15,328 bases of DNA from JBDSTZ01 sp039927975 (GTDB lineage: Bacteria; Pseudomonadota; Gammaproteobacteria; Burkholderiales; Burkholderiaceae_D): contig JBDSTZ010000661.1 of NCBI GenBank assembly GCA_039927975.1, positions 1 to 15,328 of the forward strand, read 5' to 3'. The stretch's first letter is position 1, and every line of letters starts with the position of its first letter. The translations under genes and the position numbers were made by a program. This document shows, in pieces, positions 7,362 through 14,750 of the stretch. The notes below the pieces were generated by a model. The model searched no databases. It saw only the letters and a list, made by a program, of their open reading frames with translations, and was not told where the DNA came from.

Positions 7362-9248
7362 CTACTTCCAGTCGCCGCGCAGCGCCAGCACCTGCTGGAA
7401 CAGATATTCCGGCGTGGCCTCCTGCGGCGCGACCGGGTCGCCGACCGCCAGCGCCAGCTTCGAGCGCGGACCGCGTGTGAACGAGCGCTCGAACAGCTTG
7501 CCCGGGTCGCGCGTGAGCATGCTGCCCCACAGGCCGCGCAGCGCCATCGGAATGACCGGCACCTTGCTGCGCTCGACGATCTTGGCGATCCCGCCGCGGA
7601 ACTCGCTCATCTCGCCAGTGCGTGTCAGCTTACCTTCCGGGAAAATGCAGACCAGGTCACCGTCGTGCAGCGCCTTGGCGATATCGATGTAGGCCTTCTC
7701 CATCAGCCACGGATCCTCCTTCGCCGGCGCGATCGGAATCGCCTTGGCGGTGCGGAAGATCCAGCCGAGGAAGGGCGTCTTAAAGATGTTATGGTCCATG
7801 ACGAAGCGAATCGGGCGCGGGCTGGCCGCGCCGATCACGATCGCGTCGACATAGCTGACGTGGTTGCAGACCAGGACCGCCGGGCCCTCTTCCGGAATGC
7901 GGTCGATGTCGACCGTGTGCACGCGGTGGATGGTATGGATCAGCATCCACGCCAGGAAGCGCATCAGGAATTCGGGCACCAGCGAGAAGATATAGATCGC
8001 CACGACCGCGTTGAGGATGGCGGTGGCGAGGAACATCTGCGGAATCGTCGCGCCCAGGCTCAGAAGCAGCATCGCCACCAGCGCCGACGCCACCATGAAC
8101 AGCGCGTTGAGGATGTTCATGCCGGCGATCGTGCGCGAAACGTGGGCCGGGTCGCAGCGGGTCTGGATCAGGGCGAACAGCGGCACGATGAACAGGCCGC
8201 CGAACACGCCCAGCAGCACGATGTCGGCCAGGATGCGGAACACGCCCGGCTGGTGCAGGAGGCCCATCATGTCGACCGCCGCCGTGCCGGTGTAGGCCAC
8301 GCTGGCGAAGTACAGGTCGATGCCGAACACCGACAGGCCGATCGAGCCGAATGGCACCAGGCCGATTTCGACCTTGTGGCCGGACAGGCGCTCGCACAGC
8401 AGCGAACCGGTGCCGATCCCCAGCGAGAACACCGTCAGCAGCAGCACGAACACGCTGTGGTCGCCGTGCAGGTAGTCCTTGGCGTAGACCGGGAACTGCG
8501 ACAGCACCAGCGCGCCGTAAAACCAGAACCACGAGTTACCGAGCATCGACAGGAACACCGTGCGGTTCTTGCTCGAGAAGGCCAGGTTGCGGAACGACTC
8601 GGCGATGAAATTGCCGCTGATTTTGAGTTCGGGCGCCGGCGCCGGCGACAGCGGAATGCGGTAGCTGGTGACGAGACCCAGCACGGCGACAAGCAGCGCA
8701 CCGCCGGCCACCAGCTCGATTCCCCACGGCTTGTGCACCACCAGCAGCGCGCCGATGATTTCGCCGAGCAGGATGCCGACAAAGGTGCCCATCTCGATAA
8801 CGCCATTACCGCCGACGAGTTCTTCGGGTTTGAGATTCTGCGGCAGGTAGGCGTATTTGACGGGGCCGAACAGGGTCGAGTGGACGCCCATGCCAATCAC
8901 CGCCGCCACCAGCAGCCACAGGGTGTGGCTCATCCAGCCGACCGCGGCGACCAGCATGACCACGATCTCGAACACCTTGACGATGCGCGCCAGGCGCGAC
9001 TTTTCGACCTTGTCGGCGATCTGGCCGGCGGTCGCCGAAAACACCACGTAGGGCAGGATGAACAGGGCCGGAATGACGATATTGAGCAGCGCCGGCTTGA
9101 TCGTGGTCCAATTCAGCGCGTCAAAGGTCAGCATGACCAGCAAGGCGGTCTTGAACAGGTTGTCGTTGAAGGCGCCGAGGAACTGGGTCCAGAAAAAGGG
9201 CGCAAAACGGCGTTGTTTCAGCAGGTCGAACTGGTTCGATTGGCTCAT
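7362..9248 (-). CDS. Fused LplT-like MFS transporter and PlsC-type acyltransferase
   Basis: The 628-residue protein has two parts. Residues 1-435 are an MFS transporter related to the lysophospholipid flippase LplT, opening with FWTQFLGAFNDNLFKTA (19-35) and containing about 12 hydrophobic segments. Residues 440-628 are a glycerophospholipid acyltransferase with the catalytic HX4D motif NHVSYVD (His463, Asp468) and the substrate-binding motif FPEGKLTRTG (536-545). Known: in E. coli, LplT flips lysophosphatidylethanolamine inward and Aas re-acylates it. Inference: this fusion couples both steps at the inner membrane. Odd: there is no AMP-binding acyl-ACP synthetase domain as in Aas or in the longer three-part fusions, so acyl donors must come from elsewhere. 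The ATG at 9248 is chosen because GGAGAG lies about 10 bases upstream and the conserved transporter start follows; a start at 9281 has less support. Confidence 0.93.
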   Translation of the reverse strand: MSQSNQFDLLKQRRFAPFFWTQFLGAFNDNLFKTALLVMLTFDALNWTTIKPALLNIVIPALFILPYVVFSATAGQIADKVEKSRLARIVKVFEIVVMLVAAVGWMSHTLWLLVAAVIGMGVHSTLFGPVKYAYLPQNLKPEELVGGNGVIEMGTFVGILLGEIIGALLVVHKPWGIELVAGGALLVAVLGLVTSYRIPLSPAPAPELKISGNFIAESFRNLAFSSKNRTVFLSMLGNSWFWFYGALVLSQFPVYAKDYLHGDHSVFVLLLTVFSLGIGTGSLLCERLSGHKVEIGLVPFGSIGLSVFGIDLYFASVAYTGTAAVDMMGLLHQPGVFRILADIVLLGVFGGLFIVPLFALIQTRCDPAHVSRTIAGMNILNALFMVASALVAMLLLSLGATIPQMFLATAILNAVVAIYIFSLVPEFLMRFLAWMLIHTIHRVHTVDIDRIPEEGPAVLVCNHVSYVDAIVIGAASPRPIRFVMDHNIFKTPFLGWIFRTAKAIPIAPAKEDPWLMEKAYIDIAKALHDGDLVCIFPEGKLTRTGEMSEFRGGIAKIVERSKVPVIPMALRGLWGSMLTRDPGKLFERSFTRGPRSKLALAVGDPVAPQEATPEYLFQQVLALRGDWK

Positions 9249-9448
9249 CTGGTTAATCTCTCCACGGCAATGTGCGTACACTACCTCACATTGCTTTCAT
9301 AAACAAACAATGTTTCCACCTGTAATGTAGTTGCGCAATCCGCTACCGTCGATGATGTGGCTCGATACTTTTCCGCTAACACTTGCCAGCGGCGCCGCGC
9401 GGATCGATGATGGCGTTGCCAATCCGGCACGCCACCTTGATCGCCATC
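9249..9448. promoter_or_regulatory. Divergent promoter region between the flippase fusion and the exported protein
   Basis: These 200 bases separate divergently transcribed genes and must carry promoters for both. The part from about 9280 to 9345 is AT-richer than its surroundings (around CATAAACAAACAATGTTT). I cannot name convincing -35 and -10 pairs on either strand. No gene is supported; a TTG at 9383 and ATGs at 9407 and 9410 are alternative starts for the gene to the right. Confidence 0.5.
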
Positions 9449-9880
9449 ATGAAAATCCTCCCCGCCTGCGCCCCCTTGCTGCTGGCCCTCGCCTGCGCCG
9501 CCGGCCACGCCGCCGACCCGAGCGGCGGCTCCAACCTGTCGAACGGCTCGGCCCTGGTGGCCGAGGGCTCGGCCGAGGTGATCGGCGGCTCGCTGTCGGC
9601 GGTAGCCTTGTCGGGCGCGGTGGTGGTGGTCAGCGTGGAGGCCGCCGGCGAGGCCAGCGTGGTGCTGCTCAAGGACGCCTCGAACGGCGCCGAAGTGTCG
9701 CTGCGGATCAGCGGCGAGCTGCTTCACAAGGCCTCGGTCGGCGCCGGCGCCGCCATTTCGGTGGTGACGCTGTCGACCGGCTACCTGCTGGTCGCCTCCG
9801 GCAAGGCGCTCGCTTTTGTGCCGAACGCGCTCGGCAAGCAGCTGATTCACCATTCGCGCGTCGAGCGGAGCGGCGCGTGA
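9449..9880 (+). CDS. Small exported Gly/Ala/Ser/Val-rich protein of unknown function
   Basis: The product has 143 residues and I do not recognise the family. A clear signal peptide occupies 1-21 (MKIL, a hydrophobic stretch, then AAGHA before ADP), so the mature protein of about 120 residues should be periplasmic or envelope-associated. The mature part is low in charge, rich in Gly, Ala, Ser and Val, contains a hydrophobic block at 51-62 and ends with a basic tail (HHSRVERSGA). The ATG at 9449 is chosen because the signal peptide begins there; in-frame starts at 9383, 9407 and 9410 would place extra residues before it. No start has a good ribosome-binding site. Its last codons overlap the next gene by four bases (GTGA), pointing to co-translation and a shared role with the DUF2145 protein. 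Codon use matches the host. Confidence 0.75.
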   Translation: MKILPACAPLLLALACAAGHAADPSGGSNLSNGSALVAEGSAEVIGGSLSAVALSGAVVVVSVEAAGEASVVLLKDASNGAEVSLRISGELLHKASVGAGAAISVVTLSTGYLLVASGKALAFVPNALGKQLIHHSRVERSGA

Positions 9881-10665
9881 GCCGGCGCTGGCTGCGCGCC
9901 CTGCTGCTGGCGCTGTGCGCCGTGCTGGGCCAGATGGCCCATGCCGGCACGCCGTGCGAAGAGAGCAGGAACGATGCGCAGACCTTCGTCAAGGCGATGA
10001 ACCTGGCCGACAAGGTCTGGCAGAGGCTCGAACAGTCGGACGCCCAGATCGCCGTGATCGCCCGCGTCGGCCAGGACCTCTCCGGCTACGGCCTGCGCTA
10101 CTCGCACATGGCCTACGTGTGGCGCGACCATCCGAAAGGACGCTGGCTGGTGGTGCACGAGTTGAATACCTGCGGCACGGCCGAATCGGGCCTGTTCAAC
10201 CAGGGACTCGGCAATTTCTTCCTTGATAATATGTTCGCCTACGAGAGCGTGATCCTGATCCCCGGCGCGGCCAGCCAGGCCAAGCTGGCCGCCATGCTGG
10301 CCTCGCCGGCCGCGCTGCGCCTGCACGGGTCCAGCTACAATATGCTGGCCTATCCGTTCGCCACCACTTATCAGAACTCGAACCAGTGGGTGCTCGAAAC
10401 CTACGCCGCCGGCATGAGCGAGCTGCCGGTCAAGGACCGCGCCCAGGCCCAGGCCTGGCTCAAGCTGGCCGGCTACCAGCCGATCACGGTCGACATCCCC
10501 GCCGTCAAACGGCTGGGCGCGCGCATGTTCCGCGCCAACGTCGCCTTCGACGACCAGCCATTCGGTCGCCGCATGGACGGCCACATCGACACCGTCACGG
10601 TCGATTCGGTGCTGCGTTTCGTGCGCCAGCGCGATCCGCAAGCGCGCGAAATCACGGTGCGCTGA
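9877..10665 (+). CDS. Exported DUF2145 protein
   Basis: The product has 262 residues and starts at GTG 9877, which overlaps the TGA of the previous gene. A signal peptide covers 1-23 (RRWLRALLLALCAVLG then AHAG). The mature protein starts with GTPCEES (24-30) and carries features I associate with the DUF2145 family: RYSHMAYVWRD (74-84), WLVVHELN (90-97), GLGNFF (110-115) and NSNQWVLE (167-174). Function is unknown. Inference: the order of His77 and the NSNQW segment resembles permuted papain-like folds (LRAT/NlpC type), which have H in an early strand and NC at the start of a later helix, here with Ser168 in the cysteine position. The frame is open upstream to 9331, but that part lacks family similarity and overlaps the preceding gene in another frame. 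Its stop directly abuts the stop of the opposing ATPase gene. Confidence 0.85.
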   Translation: MSRRWLRALLLALCAVLGQMAHAGTPCEESRNDAQTFVKAMNLADKVWQRLEQSDAQIAVIARVGQDLSGYGLRYSHMAYVWRDHPKGRWLVVHELNTCGTAESGLFNQGLGNFFLDNMFAYESVILIPGAASQAKLAAMLASPAALRLHGSSYNMLAYPFATTYQNSNQWVLETYAAGMSELPVKDRAQAQAWLKLAGYQPITVDIPAVKRLGARMFRANVAFDDQPFGRRMDGHIDTVTVDSVLRFVRQRDPQAREITVR

Positions 10666-11730
10666 CTAGAACACCCACAGCCGGTCGGCCGGCATCTGCA
10701 GCCAGTAGGTGCCAGCGTCGAGCCGATGCTTGGAATACGCGCGCAGATGCAGGTCGCCCTGCACGAACAGGCATTCCCAGCGGTCGCCAAGGTACATGCA
10801 GGTCAACAGCGGCAAGGCGAGCGCGTTGTCGGCCGCGCTCGCGCTCACCCGCACATCCTCGACCCGGATCAGGGTGGCGATGTCGTTGCCGCGGTTGGCG
10901 CCGCGGGCCGACGCTTGCAGCCTGGTGTCGCCGATGTTCACCTGCGCCCCATCGCCATTGCGGCTGACCAGGGTCGCCGGCAAGCGGTTGTTACTGCCCA
11001 TGAATTCGGCGGTGAACAGGGTGTCCGGCGTCTCGTACATGCTCTGGGGTGAACCCTGCTGCTCGATCTTGCCGTTATTGAGCAGCAGGATGCGGTCGGA
11101 GATCGCCATCGCCTCGGCCTGGTCGTGGGTCACCATCAGCGCCGACAAGCCGAGCCGCACGATCAGTTCGCGCAGGAAGGCGCGCGCTTCCTCGCGCAGC
11201 TTGGCGTCAAGGTTCGAGAGCGGCTCGTCAAGCAGGATCACCGGCGGGTTGTAGACCAGCGCGCGGGCGATCGCCACGCGCGGCTGCTGGCCGCCCGAGA
11301 GCTGGTGCGGAAAGCGCGCGCCGAGGTGGCCAAGGCCCAGCTGCGACAGCACTTCGTTGACCTTGGCCTCGATCTCGGCCTTGCCCATCTTGCGCAGCTT
11401 GAGGCCGTAGGCGACGTTGTCGAACACCGTCTTGTGCGGCCACAGCGCGTACGACTGGAACACCAGGCCCAGGTTGCGCGCCTCGGCCGGCATTTCGGTG
11501 CCGGCGACGCCGTCGAACACGCGGCGCGATCCGATGTCGATGCTGCCCAGGCGCGGGCTTTCGAGCCCCGCGACGGCGCGCAGCAAGGTGGTCTTGCCGC
11601 TGCCCGAAGGCCCCAGCAGCGCCACCACTTCGCCCTTTTGCAGGTGCATCGAGACGCCCTTGAGAATCTGGTTGGTGGACGCGCCGCTGCCGTAGTCGAG
11701 GTGCAGGTCGTTGACGGTCAATTCATTCAT
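10666..11730 (-). CDS. ABC importer ATPase (Fe3+/spermidine/phosphonate-type subfamily)
   Basis: The 354-residue ATPase energises the importer encoded just upstream. Seen: Walker A GPSGSGKTT (40-48), Q-loop Gln92, signature LSGGQQPR (144-151), Walker B VILLDE (164-169), D-loop SNLD (172-175), switch His202, and a C-terminal TOBE-like region (about 245-354). The architecture fits FbpC/PotA-type ATPases of family-1 binding-protein importers; the substrate cannot be inferred from this subunit. Odd: the signature normally continues QQQR, and here the third position is proline from a CCG codon, one base away from CAG. It is the last gene of the operon, 31 bases after the permease stop, with only a weak ribosome-binding site. 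Its stop touches the DUF2145 stop on the other strand, so no room exists for a conventional terminator. Confidence 0.96.
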   Translation of the reverse strand: MNELTVNDLHLDYGSGASTNQILKGVSMHLQKGEVVALLGPSGSGKTTLLRAVAGLESPRLGSIDIGSRRVFDGVAGTEMPAEARNLGLVFQSYALWPHKTVFDNVAYGLKLRKMGKAEIEAKVNEVLSQLGLGHLGARFPHQLSGGQQPRVAIARALVYNPPVILLDEPLSNLDAKLREEARAFLRELIVRLGLSALMVTHDQAEAMAISDRILLLNNGKIEQQGSPQSMYETPDTLFTAEFMGSNNRLPATLVSRNGDGAQVNIGDTRLQASARGANRGNDIATLIRVEDVRVSASAADNALALPLLTCMYLGDRWECLFVQGDLHLRAYSKHRLDAGTYWLQMPADRLWVF

Positions 11731-11761
11731 GATGAGTCTCGCTTATCTTCTGAGTGTTGTT

Positions 11762-13534
11762 TTAGTTGTGCAGCTTGACGCCGAAGCGCAGCGCGATGCC
11801 AAGGCCGATCGCCACCAGGGTGATGTTGATGAACGAGAGCGCCGCCACCAGGTCGGTCGAGCCGCCGGCCCACAGCGACACCAGCATCGCGCCGATCACT
11901 TCGGTGCCGGGCGAGAGCAGGTACACCCCGGTCGAGTATTCGCGCTCGAAGATCAGGAACACCATCAGCCAGGCGCCCATCAGGCCGAACTTGATCAGCG
12001 GCAGGGTGACGTCGCGCGTGACCTGGCCACGCGAGGCGCCGACCGCGCGCGCCGCTTCTTCCAGCTCCGGCCCCACCTGCAGCAGCGCGGTCGAGATCAG
12101 GCGCATGCCGTAGGCCAGCCACACTACCGAGTACGCCAGCCACAGGGCGAAGATGGTCGAGCGCACTTCGCGCAGCGCCGGAATCAGGTGGGCGCTAAGC
12201 CACACGGCGACGCCGCTGTCGCTCATTTTGAGCAGGCTGTCGAGCCAGCTCGGCACGAACAGGAACACCCACAGGAAGGCCAGGCCGGCCAGCAGGCCGG
12301 GAATTGCGCGCGGCACCAGCACGCTGTAATCGAGCAGGCGGGTGATGCCATCCGCCTTGCGGTGCATGGCCAGCGCGATGGCGCTGTAGCAGGCCACCGC
12401 CAGCGCGCCGCCGACCACCCCGATCAGCACCGTGTTGACGATGCCGCGCACCAGCGAAGGCTGCTCGAAGATGTCGCGGAAGTGCTGCAACGTGAGCACG
12501 TCGCCCAGCTTGACGCCCTCGCCCCAGTACTGCACGAAGGAGCGCAGCACGATGCCCGACAGCGGCAGAATGATCGTCACCAGCAGCCAGGCGCCCAGCA
12601 GCGCCAGCGCGACCCATTTCCAGCGGCCCAGCGGCATCGCCTTCTGGCGCGCGCCCTTGCCCTTGATCGAGACATACTTGTTGGCCGACTTGAGCAGCCA
12701 GCGCTGCATCATCACGAGCGGCATCGTCACCATCACCAGGCACACGGCGACGGCGGCCATCAGGTGGTAGGACGGGGTGCCCAGCTTATTGGTCAGCTTG
12801 TACAGATAGGTCGCCAGCACCAGGTGGCCCTCGGGGTCGCCCAGCACCAGCACCAGGCCGAACACTTCGAAGCCGAGGAAGAACACCAGCACGCCGGCGT
12901 AGGCCAGCGCCGGCATGATCATCGGCAGCGACACGTTCATCATCACCTGCAGCGGCGAGGCGCCAGCCACGCGGGCCGCTTCCTCGACGTCCGAGCCCAG
13001 GCTTTTCAGGGCCGACGAGGCGTACAGGTACACATGCGGCACGTGGGTCAGGCCGGCGATGATGACGATGCTGGTGAAGGAATAGATATTCCAGGGCACG
13101 AAGCCGAGCAGCTGCTTGGCCCACACCGAGTAAAAGCCGACCGGCCCCATCGAGACCACGTAGCCGAAGCCCATCACCATGGGCGAGACGAAGATCGGCA
13201 CCAGCAGCAGCGGCGAGATCGCGCCGCGTCCGGGCATGTCGGTGCGCACCATCAGGAAGGCCAGCATGCCGCCCAGCGGCACCGCGATGGCAGCCAGGCC
13301 GGCCGCCAGCAGCAGGCCGTTCTTGAAGGCCAGCGTGAAATCGGGGTCGTCGAAGATGAAGCGGTAGGCGTCCAGGCCGAGCGTCTTGGCCGGCATGAAG
13401 AACGGCGCCGACAGGAAGCTCTGGTAGAAAATCAGCAGCAGTGGCACGAACACCGCGATGCACGTGAGGGTGACGACCAGGCCGCGCGGCCAGTTGAGGC
13501 GCGAGCGGGGGCCTGTCAAGGTAAGTGTCGACAT
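11762..13534 (-). CDS. Fused double ABC permease (FbpB-type)
   Basis: The 590-residue inner-membrane permease consists of two homologous halves in one chain, as in iron(III)-type importers, with about 12 membrane segments. Each half has its own EAA loop that contacts the ATPase: DVEEAARVAGAS (182-193) and ELEEAARAVGAS (490-501), each followed by a Leu-Pro about 10 residues later. The central linker (about 280-305) is basic. The ATG at 13534 is chosen because AGGA lies about 8 bases upstream; an in-frame ATG at 13582 would add 16 residues and start inside the intercistronic hairpin. It lies between the binding-protein gene (58-base gap with a strong hairpin) and the ATPase gene (31-base gap). 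The complete subunit set indicates a working importer. Confidence 0.95.
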   Translation of the reverse strand: MSTLTLTGPRSRLNWPRGLVVTLTCIAVFVPLLLIFYQSFLSAPFFMPAKTLGLDAYRFIFDDPDFTLAFKNGLLLAAGLAAIAVPLGGMLAFLMVRTDMPGRGAISPLLLVPIFVSPMVMGFGYVVSMGPVGFYSVWAKQLLGFVPWNIYSFTSIVIIAGLTHVPHVYLYASSALKSLGSDVEEAARVAGASPLQVMMNVSLPMIMPALAYAGVLVFFLGFEVFGLVLVLGDPEGHLVLATYLYKLTNKLGTPSYHLMAAVAVCLVMVTMPLVMMQRWLLKSANKYVSIKGKGARQKAMPLGRWKWVALALLGAWLLVTIILPLSGIVLRSFVQYWGEGVKLGDVLTLQHFRDIFEQPSLVRGIVNTVLIGVVGGALAVACYSAIALAMHRKADGITRLLDYSVLVPRAIPGLLAGLAFLWVFLFVPSWLDSLLKMSDSGVAVWLSAHLIPALREVRSTIFALWLAYSVVWLAYGMRLISTALLQVGPELEEAARAVGASRGQVTRDVTLPLIKFGLMGAWLMVFLIFEREYSTGVYLLSPGTEVIGAMLVSLWAGGSTDLVAALSFINITLVAIGLGIALRFGVKLHN

Positions 13535-13558
13535 GGTTTTATCCTGTGAGGGGGCGGT

Positions 13559-13582
13559 GTGGCGAAGCCTGCGCTTCGCCAC
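13559..13582 (-). promoter_or_regulatory. Strong intercistronic hairpin between binding-protein and permease genes
   Basis: A perfect 10-bp stem (GTGGCGAAGC at 13559-13568 with GCTTCGCCAC at 13573-13582) encloses a 4-base loop, and can extend by a G:T and a G:C pair. It begins 11 bases after the binding-protein stop on the minus strand. No T run follows, so it is not a standard intrinsic terminator. By analogy with other binding-protein operons it may protect the upstream message from 3' exonucleases, giving more binding protein than permease. Confidence 0.7.
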
Positions 13583-13592
13583 GCTGACGGAC

Positions 13593-14693
13593 TTACTTCT
13601 TGCCGGCGCTGTCTTTCCACTGCTTCAGAAAGGCCATGCGCTTGGCCGGCGCCAGGTATTGCAGGATCACCGGGTGGACCGGGATCGGCTTGACGTTCTT
13701 CTCGCCGATCAGTTTGATCAGGTCGGCCGAAGTGGTCTCGCCCTTGACGTCGGCGCGGATCGCGTACAGCTTCGACTCGTTGGCGATGATGGTCTGGCCG
13801 CGATGCGAGAGCATGTAGTCGAGCCACAGCTTGGCCGCGTTGACGTTCTTGGCGGCCTTGTTGATGAACAGGACGCGCGACAGGATCAGGGTGTAATCCT
13901 TCGGCATCACCACGCCGAGCGAGGGGTCGGTCTTGGCGCGCACCAGCGCGTAGGAGCCGAGCACGTTGTAGCCGATCAGGTTCTCGCCCGACGAGATCCG
14001 CTCAAGCATGGTGCCGGTCGAGGACTGCACCCGCAGCTTGGCGGCGCCGAAGGCGTTTTCCAGCGCCGCGAACTGCGCGTTCTCGTGCGAGTCCTGGGTC
14101 ATGAACATGAAGCCGACGCCGGATTTCTCGATGTCGTAGGTGGTCACCTTGTCCTTGAACTTGGGCGTGGCGATCAGCTTGGTGAATTCGGCGTGCGTCT
14201 GTGGCACTTCCTTGGCGTCGAGCAGGCGCTTGTTGTAGACGATGGCGGCCGGCTCGAAGGTCGTGCCGTAGGCCATGTCGCTCCACATCGCCCATGCGGG
14301 CAGCTTGGGCGCCTCGACCGATTTGTAGGCCAGCGCGTAACCGTCCGAGGCCAGGCGCAGCTGCAGGTCCATCGCCGACGACCACATCGCGTCGGCGGTG
14401 GCGCCGCCGGCGGCCGCTTCCGAGATGAAGCGGTTGTACACCTCGGTCGAATTCATGTCGTTGTACTCGACCGTGATGCCGGGGTACAGGGCGTTGAAGT
14501 CCTTGATCAAGGGCTGCGTGGCCTTGCTGTCGGTGGCGCCGTAGACCACCAGCTTGCCCTCTTTCTTGGCGCCGTCGATGATTTTCTGGTAGTCGGCCGG
14601 GTAGCCGGCGGGTACCTGGGCGGCGGCGCCGAACGCGGTTGCCGCAAACACGCTGGCCATGGCTGCGCGCACAACTGTCTTGGTGAAGTTCAT
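13593..14693 (-). CDS. Periplasmic family-1 solute-binding protein of the ABC importer
   Basis: The 366-residue protein has a signal peptide (about 1-25, ending FGAAA before QVP) and an extracellular solute-binding family-1 fold similar to iron(III)/phosphonate-type receptors. Seen: the first strand GKLVVYGATD (46-55), the hinge region around YNKRLL (153-158), and the late block SRVLFINKAAKNVNAAKLWLD (272-292, from which the AKN and DYMLSHRGQ segments are characteristic). I do not see the adjacent tyrosine pair that ferric-ion receptors use, so iron is not established; a small organic acid or phosphonate is possible. It starts at ATG 14693 with AGGAG six bases before it, the strongest ribosome-binding site in the operon, consistent with high expression. 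It follows the Bug-type receptor gene by 57 bases. Confidence 0.94.
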   Translation of the reverse strand: MNFTKTVVRAAMASVFAATAFGAAAQVPAGYPADYQKIIDGAKKEGKLVVYGATDSKATQPLIKDFNALYPGITVEYNDMNSTEVYNRFISEAAAGGATADAMWSSAMDLQLRLASDGYALAYKSVEAPKLPAWAMWSDMAYGTTFEPAAIVYNKRLLDAKEVPQTHAEFTKLIATPKFKDKVTTYDIEKSGVGFMFMTQDSHENAQFAALENAFGAAKLRVQSSTGTMLERISSGENLIGYNVLGSYALVRAKTDPSLGVVMPKDYTLILSRVLFINKAAKNVNAAKLWLDYMLSHRGQTIIANESKLYAIRADVKGETTSADLIKLIGEKNVKPIPVHPVILQYLAPAKRMAFLKQWKDSAGKK

Positions 14694-14750
14694 AGTCGTC
14701 TCCTGTTACTGCGTTTGTTGTTGGGTGCTGCGGGGCCGTCTGGCCGCCGT

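Noticed and set aside
7665..9302. Plus-strand open frame of over 500 codons opposite the flippase-acyltransferase fusion
   Set aside because: Its composition is dominated by His, Gln, Asp and Arg without any motif. The minus strand encodes the transporter and both acyltransferase motifs.
9331..9876. Upstream in-frame extension of the DUF2145 gene
   Set aside because: It would place arginine-rich sequence before a good signal peptide and overlaps the well-formed exported protein in another frame. The GTG at 9877 is a much better start.
11711..13549. Plus-strand open frame of about 600 codons opposite the permease
   Set aside because: It is an antisense artefact with extreme Gln/His/Arg content. 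The permease on the minus strand has both EAA loops and about 12 membrane segments.
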